Source: Candidatus Symbiothrix sp. (GTDB lineage Bacteria; Bacteroidota; Bacteroidia; Bacteroidales; Azobacteroidaceae). From it: a DNA stretch of 6,731 nt. Positions 1 to 6,136 of the stretch are shown piece after piece. The position numbers and the translations under genes were made by a program. Each line of letters starts with the position of its first letter. The stretch's first letter is position 1. The notes beneath the pieces were generated by a model. That model made no database searches. It had not been told where the DNA came from and saw only the letters and a list, made by a program, of their open reading frames with translations. The stretch covers positions 1 to 6,731 of the forward strand of contig JAISXN010000071.1 of assembly GCA_031270525.1 (NCBI GenBank), written 5' to 3'.

Positions 1-362
1 TATCCACCGAAATCTCTGAAATTAGTCAGTTGCTGCATGGGAAGGGCGCGCTCGGCGGTGATTATGGAATATTTGTTATTGAAAACCAGTTTGAAATAAC
101 TTCTGTTTAAGTTGCGAAGAGCAAACATATCTTTAAAACCGCCGTCGATATCCACAACAGCAAGCCGGGCTTGCACATTGAACGAATCCGGATTGGTTGA
201 TTCATAAATACTTACAGTTCCTTTTAGCGGAGGAAACGTTTCCCATTTGATACGATAATTCCCGCCTGAATTTTCGCAAACAACACGAATATCAGGCTTT
301 TCCTGTGTACAACAAGAAAAAAGCAAGAAAGCCGCTACCGGAAATGGGAATTTTTTCAACAT
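1..362 (-). CDS. Putative Y_phosphatase3-family protein phosphatase lipoprotein, N-terminal part (C-terminus outside window)
   Basis: The frame opens at ATG 360-362 and runs off the left edge after 120 codons with no stop. The protein starts MLKKFPFPVAAFLLFSCCTQ: a short positive n-region, a hydrophobic core and a lipobox (LFSC) with the acylated cysteine at residue 17, so an exported lipoprotein is expected. Residues about 23-100 look like a beta-rich domain of the kind that precedes the catalytic domain in Bacteroidota homologues. Residues 114-120 read NFRDFGG, matching the conserved NFRD(L/F)GGY motif that opens the Y_phosphatase3 (PF13350) tyrosine/serine phosphatase domain. The catalytic HCxxGKDRTG-type P-loop would lie further downstream, outside the window, so activity cannot be judged. 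A likely promoter lies 28 nt upstream of the start, and a terminator separates the gene from the Lrp gene. The family call rests mainly on one motif plus the lipoprotein layout. Confidence 0.75.
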   Translation of the reverse strand, partial: MLKKFPFPVAAFLLFSCCTQEKPDIRVVCENSGGNYRIKWETFPPLKGTVSIYESTNPDSFNVQARLAVVDIDGGFKDMFALRNLNRSYFKLVFNNKYSIITAERALPMQQLTNFRDFGG

Positions 363-371
363 ACCTCTCAC

Positions 372-397
372 ACTTTTGTATAATTCCGCACAAAAGT
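372..397. promoter_or_regulatory. 8-bp inverted repeat over the phosphatase promoter/start site (possible operator)
   Basis: ACTTTTGT (372-379) and ACAAAAGT (390-397) are perfect reverse complements separated by 10 nt. One arm is nearly the whole -7 element and the other lies in the leader just before the start codon, so the dyad spans the expected transcription start. The geometry, with arm centres 18 nt apart, would suit a dimeric repressor, but no regulator can be named. The arms are AT-rich, so chance is possible. Confidence 0.25.
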
Positions 398-398
398 A
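390..398 (-). promoter_or_regulatory. Putative Bacteroidota -7 promoter element for the phosphatase gene
   Basis: On the minus strand this reads TACTTTTGT, an exact match to the Bacteroidota -7 consensus TAnnTTTG. It lies 27 nt before the ATG at 362, implying a very short leader. The -33 region is T-rich but has no clean TTTG at the usual spacing. It lies just downstream of the terminator at 453-503, which supports an independent transcription unit. Confidence 0.5.
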
Positions 399-452
399 TA
401 AAATAATGACCCTAAAACCTAAAAGATTAAATATATTTAACTTAGGAAAGAG

Positions 453-503
453 AAAAAGCCATCCGGTTATTCATGCTTTTAACAATAAATAACCAAATGG
501 CTT
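453..503 (-). terminator. Rho-independent terminator of the FKBP-Lrp operon
   Basis: Read on the minus strand, 503-485 pairs with 474-456 over 19 positions: 16 Watson-Crick pairs and three G-U pairs, around a 10-nt loop (475-484). The core contains AAGCCAT opposite ATGGCTT and GGTTATT opposite AATAACC. The stem is followed by a run of T (457-453) on the same strand. It starts 15 nt after the Lrp stop codon, where the operon should end. The plus-strand side of the stem is followed by A-rich sequence, so it works in one direction only. Confidence 0.88.
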
Positions 504-518
504 AAAATAAAATATGAA

Positions 519-983
519 TCAGGAGCCGATTCCGACCGGAATTTCCCGTTTGATACTTTGACGCAAAGAGATAAGCGTTTCGGTAGATATTACGCCGGGA
601 ATTTCCTGTATGCGACCATTCAGTAATTCCATAAAGTGCTCATTATCACGAGCAAATAGCTTTATCAGCATTGTGTAGGGTCCGGTTGTAAAGTGGCATT
701 CGACGATTTCCGAGATTTTTTCAAATTCGGGAACCACATCTTTATACATAGAGCCTCTTTCCAATTTCACGCCGATATAAGTACAGGTGTTGTAGCCTAA
801 TGCAGCGGGATTAATATGATAACCGGAGCCGACTATTACTTTCATTTCAATCATTTTCTGTACCCGTTGGTGGATGGCAGCCCGCGAGACTTTGCAGACT
901 TCGGCTACATCTTTGAACGGAATGCGTGCATTTTGCGAAATGATTTCCAATATTTTCCGGTCTAGTTTATCAATTTTTTCCAT
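519..983 (-). CDS. Lrp/AsnC-family transcriptional regulator
   Basis: A 154-residue DNA-binding protein of usual Lrp/AsnC length. Residues 1-60 form the AsnC-type winged helix-turn-helix: MEKIDKLDRKILEIISQNAR, then FKDVAEVCKVSRAAIHQRVQKM (about 23-44), in which the SRAAIHQRV stretch is the recognition helix. Residues about 66-143 form the RAM (ligand/oligomer) domain, with TTGPYTMLIKLFARDN (99-114) at the place of the family's TGxYD-type effector/oligomer motif. The frame stays open upstream to an ATG at 1091, but that would add 36 residues inside the FKBP gene and is not Lrp-like. The ATG at 983 gives the standard family N-terminus and has a purine-rich AAGAGA stretch 7 nt upstream. It lies 19 nt after the FKBP stop, so the two are probably cotranscribed, and it is followed by a strong terminator. 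The effector (amino acid or other) and the targets cannot be told from sequence. Confidence 0.93.
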   Translation of the reverse strand: MEKIDKLDRKILEIISQNARIPFKDVAEVCKVSRAAIHQRVQKMIEMKVIVGSGYHINPAALGYNTCTYIGVKLERGSMYKDVVPEFEKISEIVECHFTTGPYTMLIKLFARDNEHFMELLNGRIQEIPGVISTETLISLRQSIKREIPVGIGS

Positions 984-1002
984 GAATTTATCTCTTGTTA
1001 TA

Positions 1003-1890
1003 TTATTTAGCCGGATTGATTTCGAGTAAATCAACATCAAAAATAAGCGTTGCAAAAGGAGGGATTGTACCCGGACGGCCTTCCGCGCCATAAGCTAAAT
1101 CATAGGGAATATATAAGATGTATTTCGAACCGACGGACATTTGCTGTATTCCTTCCGTCCAACCTTTGATTACCTGATTAAGAGCAAATTCGGCAGGTTT
1201 TCCTCCCTTTACGCTGCTGTCGAATTCTTTACCGTCGATAGTTGTCCCGACATAATTTACTTTTACAACATCCGTTGCAGCAGGTTTGGTTCCGTTGCCT
1301 TCTTTGACTACTTTGTACTGTAATCCGCTCGGCAGAGTAACAACGCCTTCTTTGTTTTTGTTATCTTCAAGGTACTTCGAGTTTTCTTCTTTTTCCTTGG
1401 CATACTGTTTTTCCAAAGATTCACGTTTAATGCGTTCGGTCGTTGCGTTAAGATAAATTTGGGTTTCTTCACGCGGAATTAAAAACTTCTTGTTAAGCAC
1501 GCCGTCGATGAAACCGGCCAACAGGTTGGATTTGCTCAAGACTTTCGTCGAATCGTCGCCCAACAGGTTGCGGCTGATATTTTCTATGCTCGAACCAACA
1601 TTTATACCGATTTGCTGACCTAACATGCGTGCATTGGTTTTCTTGTCTTCTTTATTGATTTTAGAACCTTCGACAAAGCCGGCGATAAAATCCTGAATGT
1701 AAGCGGAATCAACGCCTTGTGACAACAAATACTGGTCTATCCCCTGTGTGTTGGCAACGCCAAAAGCGTAAGAAACCGAATCAATTTCGGTTTTCAAATT
1801 GGCTTTCGGGGTTTGCGCCGTACAGGAAAAAAGAGATAAAGCGATAGATACCGCTACGAATAATACAGAAATAATAGATAATTTCTTCAT
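1003..1890 (-). CDS. FKBP-type peptidyl-prolyl cis-trans isomerase lipoprotein (Mip/FkpA-like)
   Basis: A 295-residue exported folding helper that should isomerise X-Pro bonds in cell-envelope proteins. The N-terminus has a signal peptide with lipobox LFSC and acylated Cys23. Residues about 35-180 resemble the helical FKBP_N dimerisation domain of Mip/FkpA proteins, ending in a charged K/E-rich helix (150-180). Residues about 185-292 are the FKBP_C catalytic domain. Most active-site positions of human FKBP12 are recognisable: Tyr213, Phe223-Asp224 (KEFDSS), Val240-Ile241, Trp244 (VIKGWTEG), Tyr267 (AYG) and Phe284 (LIFDVDLLEI), so it is likely active and FK506-sensitive in principle. It leads a two-gene unit with the Lrp-type regulator 19 nt downstream and has a promoter-like element about 73 nt upstream. 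Whether it faces the periplasm or the cell surface is not clear: the residues after Cys23 (TAQTPK) lack an obvious acidic lipoprotein-export signal. Confidence 0.95.
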   Translation of the reverse strand: MKKLSIISVLFVAVSIALSLFSCTAQTPKANLKTEIDSVSYAFGVANTQGIDQYLLSQGVDSAYIQDFIAGFVEGSKINKEDKKTNARMLGQQIGINVGSSIENISRNLLGDDSTKVLSKSNLLAGFIDGVLNKKFLIPREETQIYLNATTERIKRESLEKQYAKEKEENSKYLEDNKNKEGVVTLPSGLQYKVVKEGNGTKPAATDVVKVNYVGTTIDGKEFDSSVKGGKPAEFALNQVIKGWTEGIQQMSVGSKYILYIPYDLAYGAEGRPGTIPPFATLIFDVDLLEINPAK

Positions 1891-1962
1891 GACTTTTCTT
1901 TTTTTAATTAATATTTATTACTTTTCTTTTTTGATTTGACATACTCTTTTGACAAAATCACT

Positions 1963-1971
1963 GCAAAAGTA
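1963..1971 (-). promoter_or_regulatory. Putative Bacteroidota -7 promoter element for the FKBP-Lrp operon
   Basis: On the minus strand this reads TACTTTTGC, an exact TAnnTTTG match, giving a leader of roughly 65-70 nt before the FKBP ATG at 1890. No clear -33 TTTG was found at the expected distance; the region upstream is instead poly-T/A. A short odd palindrome, TTTTGTCAAAA on the minus strand (1947-1957), falls near the expected start site and could be an operator. Confidence 0.5.
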
Positions 1972-2015
1972 ATGTTTTTTAGGATAGAATAGATAAAAAA
2001 ACAGATTTTTTTTGC

Positions 2016-2040
2016 ACCGTTTACCGTTTACCGTTTACCA
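2016..2040. repeat. Heptamer tandem repeat ACCGTTT, three full copies plus a partial
   Basis: Three exact copies of ACCGTTT occupy 2016-2022, 2023-2029 and 2030-2036, followed by ACC, all head to tail. On the coding (minus) strand the unit reads AAACGGT. The array lies in the 198-nt spacer between the kinase stop and the FKBP start, about 45-70 nt upstream of the FKBP -7 element. It resembles an intergenic simple-sequence array and could vary in copy number. A function as regulator-binding iterons is possible but unsupported. Confidence 0.8.
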
Positions 2041-2060
2041 ATGCACAAAACAACCCCGCG

Positions 2061-2075
2061 TGTAGTATAACTACA
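2061..2075 (-). terminator. Small hairpin after the kinase gene, possible weak terminator
   Basis: TGTAGT and ACTACA form a perfect 6-bp stem around a 3-nt loop, 13 nt after the kinase stop codon. Position suits the end of the pst-pho unit. On the minus strand the stem is followed by CGCGGGGTTGTTTTG rather than a clean U-run, so it is a poor intrinsic terminator. No better terminator was seen between the kinase and the FKBP promoter, so some read-through or Rho-dependent ending is plausible. Confidence 0.3.
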
Positions 2076-2088
2076 ATTGCGGATGGTG

Positions 2089-3813
2089 TCATAACACCGG
2101 CAAAGTAAACAAAAACTCCAATCCGCCGCTAAGCCGGTTTTTCACGGAAATCGAACCGCCATGGAAAGCGATTCCGTTTTTAACTATGGATAAACCTAAG
2201 CCCGAACCGCCGGTATCGCGGGTACGCCCTTCTTCGACCCGGTAAAACCGTTCGAATAAACGGGAAAGATGCTTTTCGTTTTTGATGCCGACGCCGTTGT
2301 CCGAAAAAGAAAAATAAGCAAGATTTCCTTCCCTGTTATACTGATTAATTTCAATAGTAAGGCTTTCACCGGCATGATTGATGACATTGTCTATCAGGTT
2401 GCGGAAAACGGAATAGAGCAGGCTTTCATTTCCCAAAATGCTTAAATCGCAGGGAATTGTGGAATGAATAATGATATTTTTCGCTTGCAAAGCTTCGTCC
2501 AAATCGGATTTGACTTTGTCAATAACACCTTGCAGAACAATGTTTTTGAACTGAAAAGAGCCGGGAGATTCGCTGATTTTGGAAAGCAAAGTCATGTCGC
2601 GAATCAGTTCCGAAAGCGTGATGATTTGTTCGTAAGCCTTGGCGACAAATTCATGCTCTTTTTTCCTGTCGAGCTTGTTGTCGAGAATGGTTTCGAGATA
2701 GCCGCGGATGCCGGTCACCGGCGTACGGAGTTCGTGAGCGATATTACCGGTTAATTCTCTTTTTAACAGTTTGTTTTGCTCCTGGCGGGTGTTGTCGTTC
2801 AATACGATTTCGAAACTTTGGTCTTCAAAAACGTTGACTCGTCCGGTGAAGAATTTTCCTTGTTTGCGGAACGAGGTTTCGAAATAATCTTTGCCGTTTC
2901 TATCGTCGAGGAAAGCGGCGACGTCTGAAAAAACCTTTTCGTTCAGGATTTCGGACGAATCGACTGTGATGTGGTCGCTGAGGACATTCAAATATTGGAG
3001 AAACAGGCCGTTATAAAAAGCGACTTTCCGCCCGGCAGTGAAAAAACAGATTCCTTCGGCCGAACTTTGGATGTGCATCAGGAGTTTACGGTGTTCGAGC
3101 GATAGTTTGATTTCGCTCTCTTTCAGTCGTTTATAATCTCCGGCGATTTGTTTGCTGACTTCGCCGATTTCGTCGTTCGGGAAATCCGGAATATTCACCG
3201 GCAGGTTCTTATTAACGGCTGAAGAATAATCGCTTAAGCGTTTAATCATTCCTCCGAACCGGCGCGCGGTGTAATAGATAAACGCAATGCCCAATACAAA
3301 CAGGACCAACAGGTAATAAATAAATGCTTGGTCGGGTTTGAGTAAATGCCGGAGCTGTACGTCGTAAGGCAAAGCGACTCGTATGTATTTGTCTCCGAAA
3401 TGTTTAGCGTAATACAAATAAGGCTTGTGCGTAGAGGCGGAAAGCCGGATATCGCTGCCTTTTCCGTTCTTTTCCGCTCCTTTGATTTCCGGCCTGCCGG
3501 CATGATTTTCTATGAGGGATAAGTTTTCCAAGCGATTGTCGTATAATACGTTTCCGGAGTTATCTATAACCGTCAGGCGGAGATTACCGGGAAAAAGATA
3601 AAGTAAACTGTCCGAATCAAAACCGTTTTCGCTGAAATTGTGACGGAGAGAATGCAGGTATATTACTTCCGTGTAACTGTCCAAACGCTCTTCCATCATT
3701 TCTTTTTTATGCTTTTTTTCGCGGGGAAGTTCGAAAATCACTAAGCTGATAGAAAAAAGAACCAATATCAGGCAAAAGCTGACGGCGAGTTTTCGTGCAA
3801 AAGTCTGTTTCAT
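2089..3813 (-). CDS. phoR: PhoR-like membrane sensor histidine kinase
   Basis: A 574-residue inner-membrane kinase expected to phosphorylate the response regulator encoded just upstream. In order: TM1 at about 8-29; an extracytoplasmic region of about 130 residues (30-162); TM2 at about 163-182; a HAMP-like linker (about 183-232, with NDEIGEVSKQI); a PAS-like segment (about 240-345); and a HisKA domain with phospho-acceptor His360 in NIAHELRTPVTGIRGYLE. The HATPase_c domain follows, with N-box RNLIDNVINH (Asn472, Asn476), G1 box DNGVGI (505-510), F-box LSRLFERFYRV, and G2 box GGSGLGLSIVK (535-545). All catalytic motifs are intact. The start codon overlaps the regulator stop by 4 nt (ATGA), so translation is coupled. 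The name phoR is inferred from position after pst-phoU and a phoB-like regulator; the sensor region alone does not prove phosphate signalling. Family membership is near certain, the specific role likely. Confidence 0.92.
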   Translation of the reverse strand: MKQTFARKLAVSFCLILVLFSISLVIFELPREKKHKKEMMEERLDSYTEVIYLHSLRHNFSENGFDSDSLLYLFPGNLRLTVIDNSGNVLYDNRLENLSLIENHAGRPEIKGAEKNGKGSDIRLSASTHKPYLYYAKHFGDKYIRVALPYDVQLRHLLKPDQAFIYYLLVLFVLGIAFIYYTARRFGGMIKRLSDYSSAVNKNLPVNIPDFPNDEIGEVSKQIAGDYKRLKESEIKLSLEHRKLLMHIQSSAEGICFFTAGRKVAFYNGLFLQYLNVLSDHITVDSSEILNEKVFSDVAAFLDDRNGKDYFETSFRKQGKFFTGRVNVFEDQSFEIVLNDNTRQEQNKLLKRELTGNIAHELRTPVTGIRGYLETILDNKLDRKKEHEFVAKAYEQIITLSELIRDMTLLSKISESPGSFQFKNIVLQGVIDKVKSDLDEALQAKNIIIHSTIPCDLSILGNESLLYSVFRNLIDNVINHAGESLTIEINQYNREGNLAYFSFSDNGVGIKNEKHLSRLFERFYRVEEGRTRDTGGSGLGLSIVKNGIAFHGGSISVKNRLSGGLEFLFTLPVL

Positions 3814-4523
3814 TTTTCGGAATCATTAAAACGGTAACCATATCCTGAGCGACTGATAATCATATATGCCTTGTCGCCCAATTTTTTACGTAACCGGCCG
3901 ATGTGTACGTCAACGGTTCGTTCGGTAATATAAGGCGAATCTTTCCAAATGAAGTCGATGATATCGTCGCGTTCAAAAACCCGCAACGGGTTGGAGGCCA
4001 AGAGGGCGATAACTTCAAATTCCTTTCTTGTCAGCGGAACAATTTCCTCGCCGATAACCAGTTCTTTCGTGTCGAAATTAATGGTAAGGTCGTTGAAAAT
4101 GAGCTTGTTTTCGGCTTTTTCAACTGCCTGTTGCTCTTGCTGTTTTATTTTTTGCGTCGTTTCCGAGCGTTTCAATACCGCTTTTACGCGGACAATGACT
4201 TCTTTAACCGAAAACGGTTTGGAAATATAATCGTCTCCGCCTACCGAAAAACCGGTGAGCATGTCGTTTTCGGTATCTTTTGCCGTCAGGAAAATAATCG
4301 GAACGGGATTTTCGTCTTTCCGCAGTTTTTCCGCCATCTTGTAGCCCGACATGCCGCCCATCATAACGTCAAGCAAAATCAGCGAATGTTCGGGTTTCAG
4401 TTTTTTCAGCGCTTCTTCGGCGGAATGAGCACATTCCACTTCATACCCTTCATTGCTGAGATTAAATTCCAGGATTTCGCAAATGTTTTTCCCATCATCG
4501 ACGACTAATATTTTTTCTGCCAT
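3810..4523 (-). CDS. phoB: PhoB-like OmpR-family response regulator
   Basis: A 237-residue two-component transcription factor. Residues 1-118 are a receiver domain with acidic pair Asp9-Asp10, phospho-acceptor Asp52 (ILLDVMM), Thr80 (FLTA), Tyr99 and Lys102 (SKPF), all as in active receivers. The residue after the acidic pair is Gly11, where E/D is more usual. A Gln/Lys/Glu-rich linker (about 121-139) joins it to an OmpR-type winged-helix DNA-binding domain (140-234) with the recognition helix in ERTVDVHIGRLRKKLG and a C-terminal RSGYGYRF hairpin. The ATG at 4523 gives the standard MAEKILVVDD start. The gene follows phoU by 68 nt and overlaps the kinase by 4 nt. Phosphorylation by that kinase should drive binding to Pho-regulon promoters, probably including the pst operon. 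PhoB identity is inferred from context; other OmpR-family regulators look similar in sequence. Confidence 0.93.
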   Translation of the reverse strand: MAEKILVVDDGKNICEILEFNLSNEGYEVECAHSAEEALKKLKPEHSLILLDVMMGGMSGYKMAEKLRKDENPVPIIFLTAKDTENDMLTGFSVGGDDYISKPFSVKEVIVRVKAVLKRSETTQKIKQQEQQAVEKAENKLIFNDLTINFDTKELVIGEEIVPLTRKEFEVIALLASNPLRVFERDDIIDFIWKDSPYITERTVDVHIGRLRKKLGDKAYMIISRSGYGYRFNDSEK

Positions 4524-4552
4524 GAATTAAGTTTTTATTAAAACTATTTTTG

Positions 4553-4561
4553 ACAAATTTA
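4553..4561 (-). promoter_or_regulatory. Putative internal -7 promoter element for the regulator-kinase pair
   Basis: On the minus strand this reads TAAATTTGT, matching TAnnTTTG, in the 68-nt spacer between the phoU stop and the regulator ATG. A TTG lies 22 nt upstream of it, slightly further than the usual -33 spacing. The leader would be about 25-30 nt and contains a 6-bp inverted repeat (AGTTTT 4530-4535, AAAACT 4540-4545) just before the start codon. An internal promoter would let the two-component pair be made without full pst transcription. Confidence 0.4.
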
Positions 4562-4591
4562 CGTGAAATTTTCTGGATAAAAACAACCCTG

Positions 4592-5299
4592 TCAATAATA
4601 TACTTCCGTTTTTTCGCCGTTATTGTTGTCGTTCTTATCATTCCCGCTGTGTTTCAAAACCTTGGCATCAATATAAAAAACGATTTCTTCGACAATATTG
4701 CTGCAATGGTCGCCGATACGTTCGATTTTGCGGACGACCAGCATGGTTTTTAATCCGTTTTCGGGATCAATTTTCTTGTTCCGGATAGCTTCGGCCAACA
4801 CTTTGATTGCGTTGCGGTAAATTTCATCCACAGTTTCGTCTTTTGCCAGGATTTTGCCCGCAAGCCGCGTATTTTCCAAATCCAAAGCCGCATAACTGTC
4901 TGAAAGCATTTCGATAACCGTGTCAAACATTGTTTCTGCATGCAAGTCTTCTTTCAGGTCGTCTCCTTCGGAATTTCCGGCTTCGTCAATGATGTATTTT
5001 GCAATTCCATCGGCAAAATCGGCAATGCGTTCCAGAGTGATGCTGATTTTAATCAGCGAGAGCACCAATCGCAAATCAATCGCTACCGGATTGTACAAAG
5101 CGATGTAATTTTCGCAATCGCTGTCGATTTTCAACTCGAAGGAATTGACCCGCTTTTCTCGACTGGCGACTTCCCGCGCCAATTCAATATCATTACTCAA
5201 AAAAGCTTGTTTCACTTTTTCCAGTTGCGAAAGCACCAATCGCCACATTTGGCTGACTTCGTCTTTCAATGTAATTAGTTCTTTTTCTGTATGCTTCAT
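4592..5299 (-). CDS. phoU: PhoU phosphate-signalling regulator
   Basis: A 235-residue all-helical cytoplasmic protein of usual PhoU length (two tandem three-helix PhoU domains). The two metal-binding E/DxxxD-type motifs are present, one per repeat: LERIADFADGI (Glu90, Asp94, Asp97) and IERIGDHCSNIVEEI (Glu193, Asp197, Asn201, Glu204). Known PhoU proteins bridge the Pst transporter and the PhoR kinase to shut the Pho response off when phosphate is plentiful, and the gene order here (pstA-pstB-phoU-regulator-kinase) fits that role. The C-terminal tail (about 216-235) is hydrophilic and Asp/Asn-rich and looks disordered. The ATG at 5299 gives a PhoU-like N-terminus (MKHTEKELITLKDE). No Shine-Dalgarno is visible because a large heptamer inverted repeat comes to within 3 nt of the start codon, which may affect translation. 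Confidence 0.96.
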   Translation of the reverse strand: MKHTEKELITLKDEVSQMWRLVLSQLEKVKQAFLSNDIELAREVASREKRVNSFELKIDSDCENYIALYNPVAIDLRLVLSLIKISITLERIADFADGIAKYIIDEAGNSEGDDLKEDLHAETMFDTVIEMLSDSYAALDLENTRLAGKILAKDETVDEIYRNAIKVLAEAIRNKKIDPENGLKTMLVVRKIERIGDHCSNIVEEIVFYIDAKVLKHSGNDKNDNNNGEKTEVYY

Positions 5300-5302
5300 A
5301 GG

Positions 5303-5379
5303 AATTGAGAATTGAGAATTGAGAATTGAGAATGAGGGATTGATGGGTTTTAATTCTCAATTCTCAATTCTCAACGCTC
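5303..5379. repeat. Heptamer repeat arranged as a 23-bp inverted repeat in the pstB-phoU spacer
   Basis: The left arm is four exact tandem copies of AATTGAG (5303-5330) followed by a decayed copy, AATGAG (5331-5336). The right arm is three exact copies of AATTCTC (5352-5372) plus a diverged copy, AACGCTC (5373-5379). The arms are reverse complements: 5305-5327 pairs perfectly with 5352-5374 (23 bp) around a 24-nt loop, and slipped registers shifted by 7 nt are also possible. In the pst-pho transcript it should form a stable AU-rich hairpin. No U-run follows it on the minus strand, so it is not a standard terminator. It fills nearly all of the 90-nt spacer and ends 3 nt before the phoU ATG. 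It could be a mobile or amplified intergenic repeat, an RNA stability or processing element, or a translational brake on phoU. Confidence 0.92.
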
Positions 5380-5389
5380 AATTATTAGT

Positions 5390-6136
5390 TTATCCGAATC
5401 TTCCGGTGATGTAATTTTGCGTTTCTTCTTTTTCGGGGCTTAAAAATATTTTTTTTGTGTCGTTGTATTCTACCAGTTCTCCCAGCATGAAGAAGCCGGT
5501 TTTGTCGCTTACGCGGGCGGCTTGCTGCATGTTGTGCGTGACAATTACAATGGTGTAATCCTTTTTCAAATTGTGGATTAAATCTTCAATTTTGGAAGTG
5601 GAGATTGGGTCGAGCGCCGAGGCCGGTTCGTCCATCAGGATGACGGAAGGCGAAATAGCCAGCGCACGGGCGATACACAACCGTTGTTGCTGTCCGCCGG
5701 AAAGTTCGAAAGCCGATTTTTTCAATTTGTCTTTCACTTCTTCCCAAAGGGCGGCGCTTTTCAAGGATTCTTCCACGCGGCCGGCGATGAAATGTTTATC
5801 CTTGACTCCGTCCACCCGGAGAGCGTAAGCCACGTTTTCGAAAATAGATTTCGGAAAAGGATTCGGTTTCTGGAAAACCATTCCGACTCTTTTCCGCAGG
5901 TTCGTAACATCGACGGATTTATGGTAAATATCTTCGCCGTCGATAAAACATTCGCCGGTCAGGCGCGTAGCGGGAATCAAATCGTTCATCCGGTTGAATA
6001 AGCGCAGGAAGGTTGATTTCCCGCAACCAGAAGGTCCGATAAACGCGGTGACCGTATGGTCGTCGATTTTCATGCCGATGTTTTTCAAAGCATGAAAACT
6101 GCCGTAGTAAAAATCAATATTTCTTGTTTCAAGCAT
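5390..6136 (-). CDS. pstB: PstB, ATP-binding subunit of the phosphate ABC importer
   Basis: A 248-residue ABC ATPase that powers high-affinity phosphate uptake at the inner membrane with PstA and PstC. Motifs: Walker [10 protein letters not shown] (34-42), Q-loop Gln89 in FQKPNPFP (a PstB-typical stretch), signature LSGGQQQR (145-152), Walker B VILMDEP (165-171), D-loop SALD (173-176) and switch His201 ([13 protein letters not shown]). NRMNDLIP (48-55) is also typical of PstB rather than other importers. The frame is open to an ATG 21 codons upstream, but that lies deep in pstA. The ATG at 6136 gives the family start ([12 protein letters not shown]) and makes an 8-nt overlap with the pstA stop, indicating coupled translation. 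All catalytic residues are intact. Confidence 0.97.
   Translation of the reverse strand: MLETRNIDFYYGSFHALKNIGMKIDDHTVTAFIGPSGCGKSTFLRLFNRMNDLIPATRLTGECFIDGEDIYHKSVDVTNLRKRVGMVFQKPNPFPKSIFENVAYALRVDGVKDKHFIAGRVEESLKSAALWEEVKDKLKKSAFELSGGQQQRLCIARALAISPSVILMDEPASALDPISTSKIEDLIHNLKKDYTIVIVTHNMQQAARVSDKTGFFMLGELVEYNDTKKIFLSPEKEETQNYITGRFG

Noticed and set aside
984..1091. Upstream extension of the Lrp-type regulator to ATG 1091
   Set aside because: It would overlap the FKBP gene by 89 nt and add 36 residues absent from the family; the ATG at 983 gives the standard N-terminus.
3903..4508. A 201-codon open frame on the plus strand opposite the response regulator
   Set aside because: It is fully antisense to an intact, motif-rich regulator gene; its translation is Phe/Asn-rich low-information sequence with no recognisable domain and no promoter or ribosome site.
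4940..5278. Plus-strand open frame opposite phoU
   Set aside because: It is a shadow of an intact phoU coding sequence, with no domain features of its own.
5303..5379. The heptamer inverted repeat as a CRISPR array or intrinsic terminator
   Set aside because: There are no unique spacers between direct repeats, and no U-run follows the stem on the transcribed strand.
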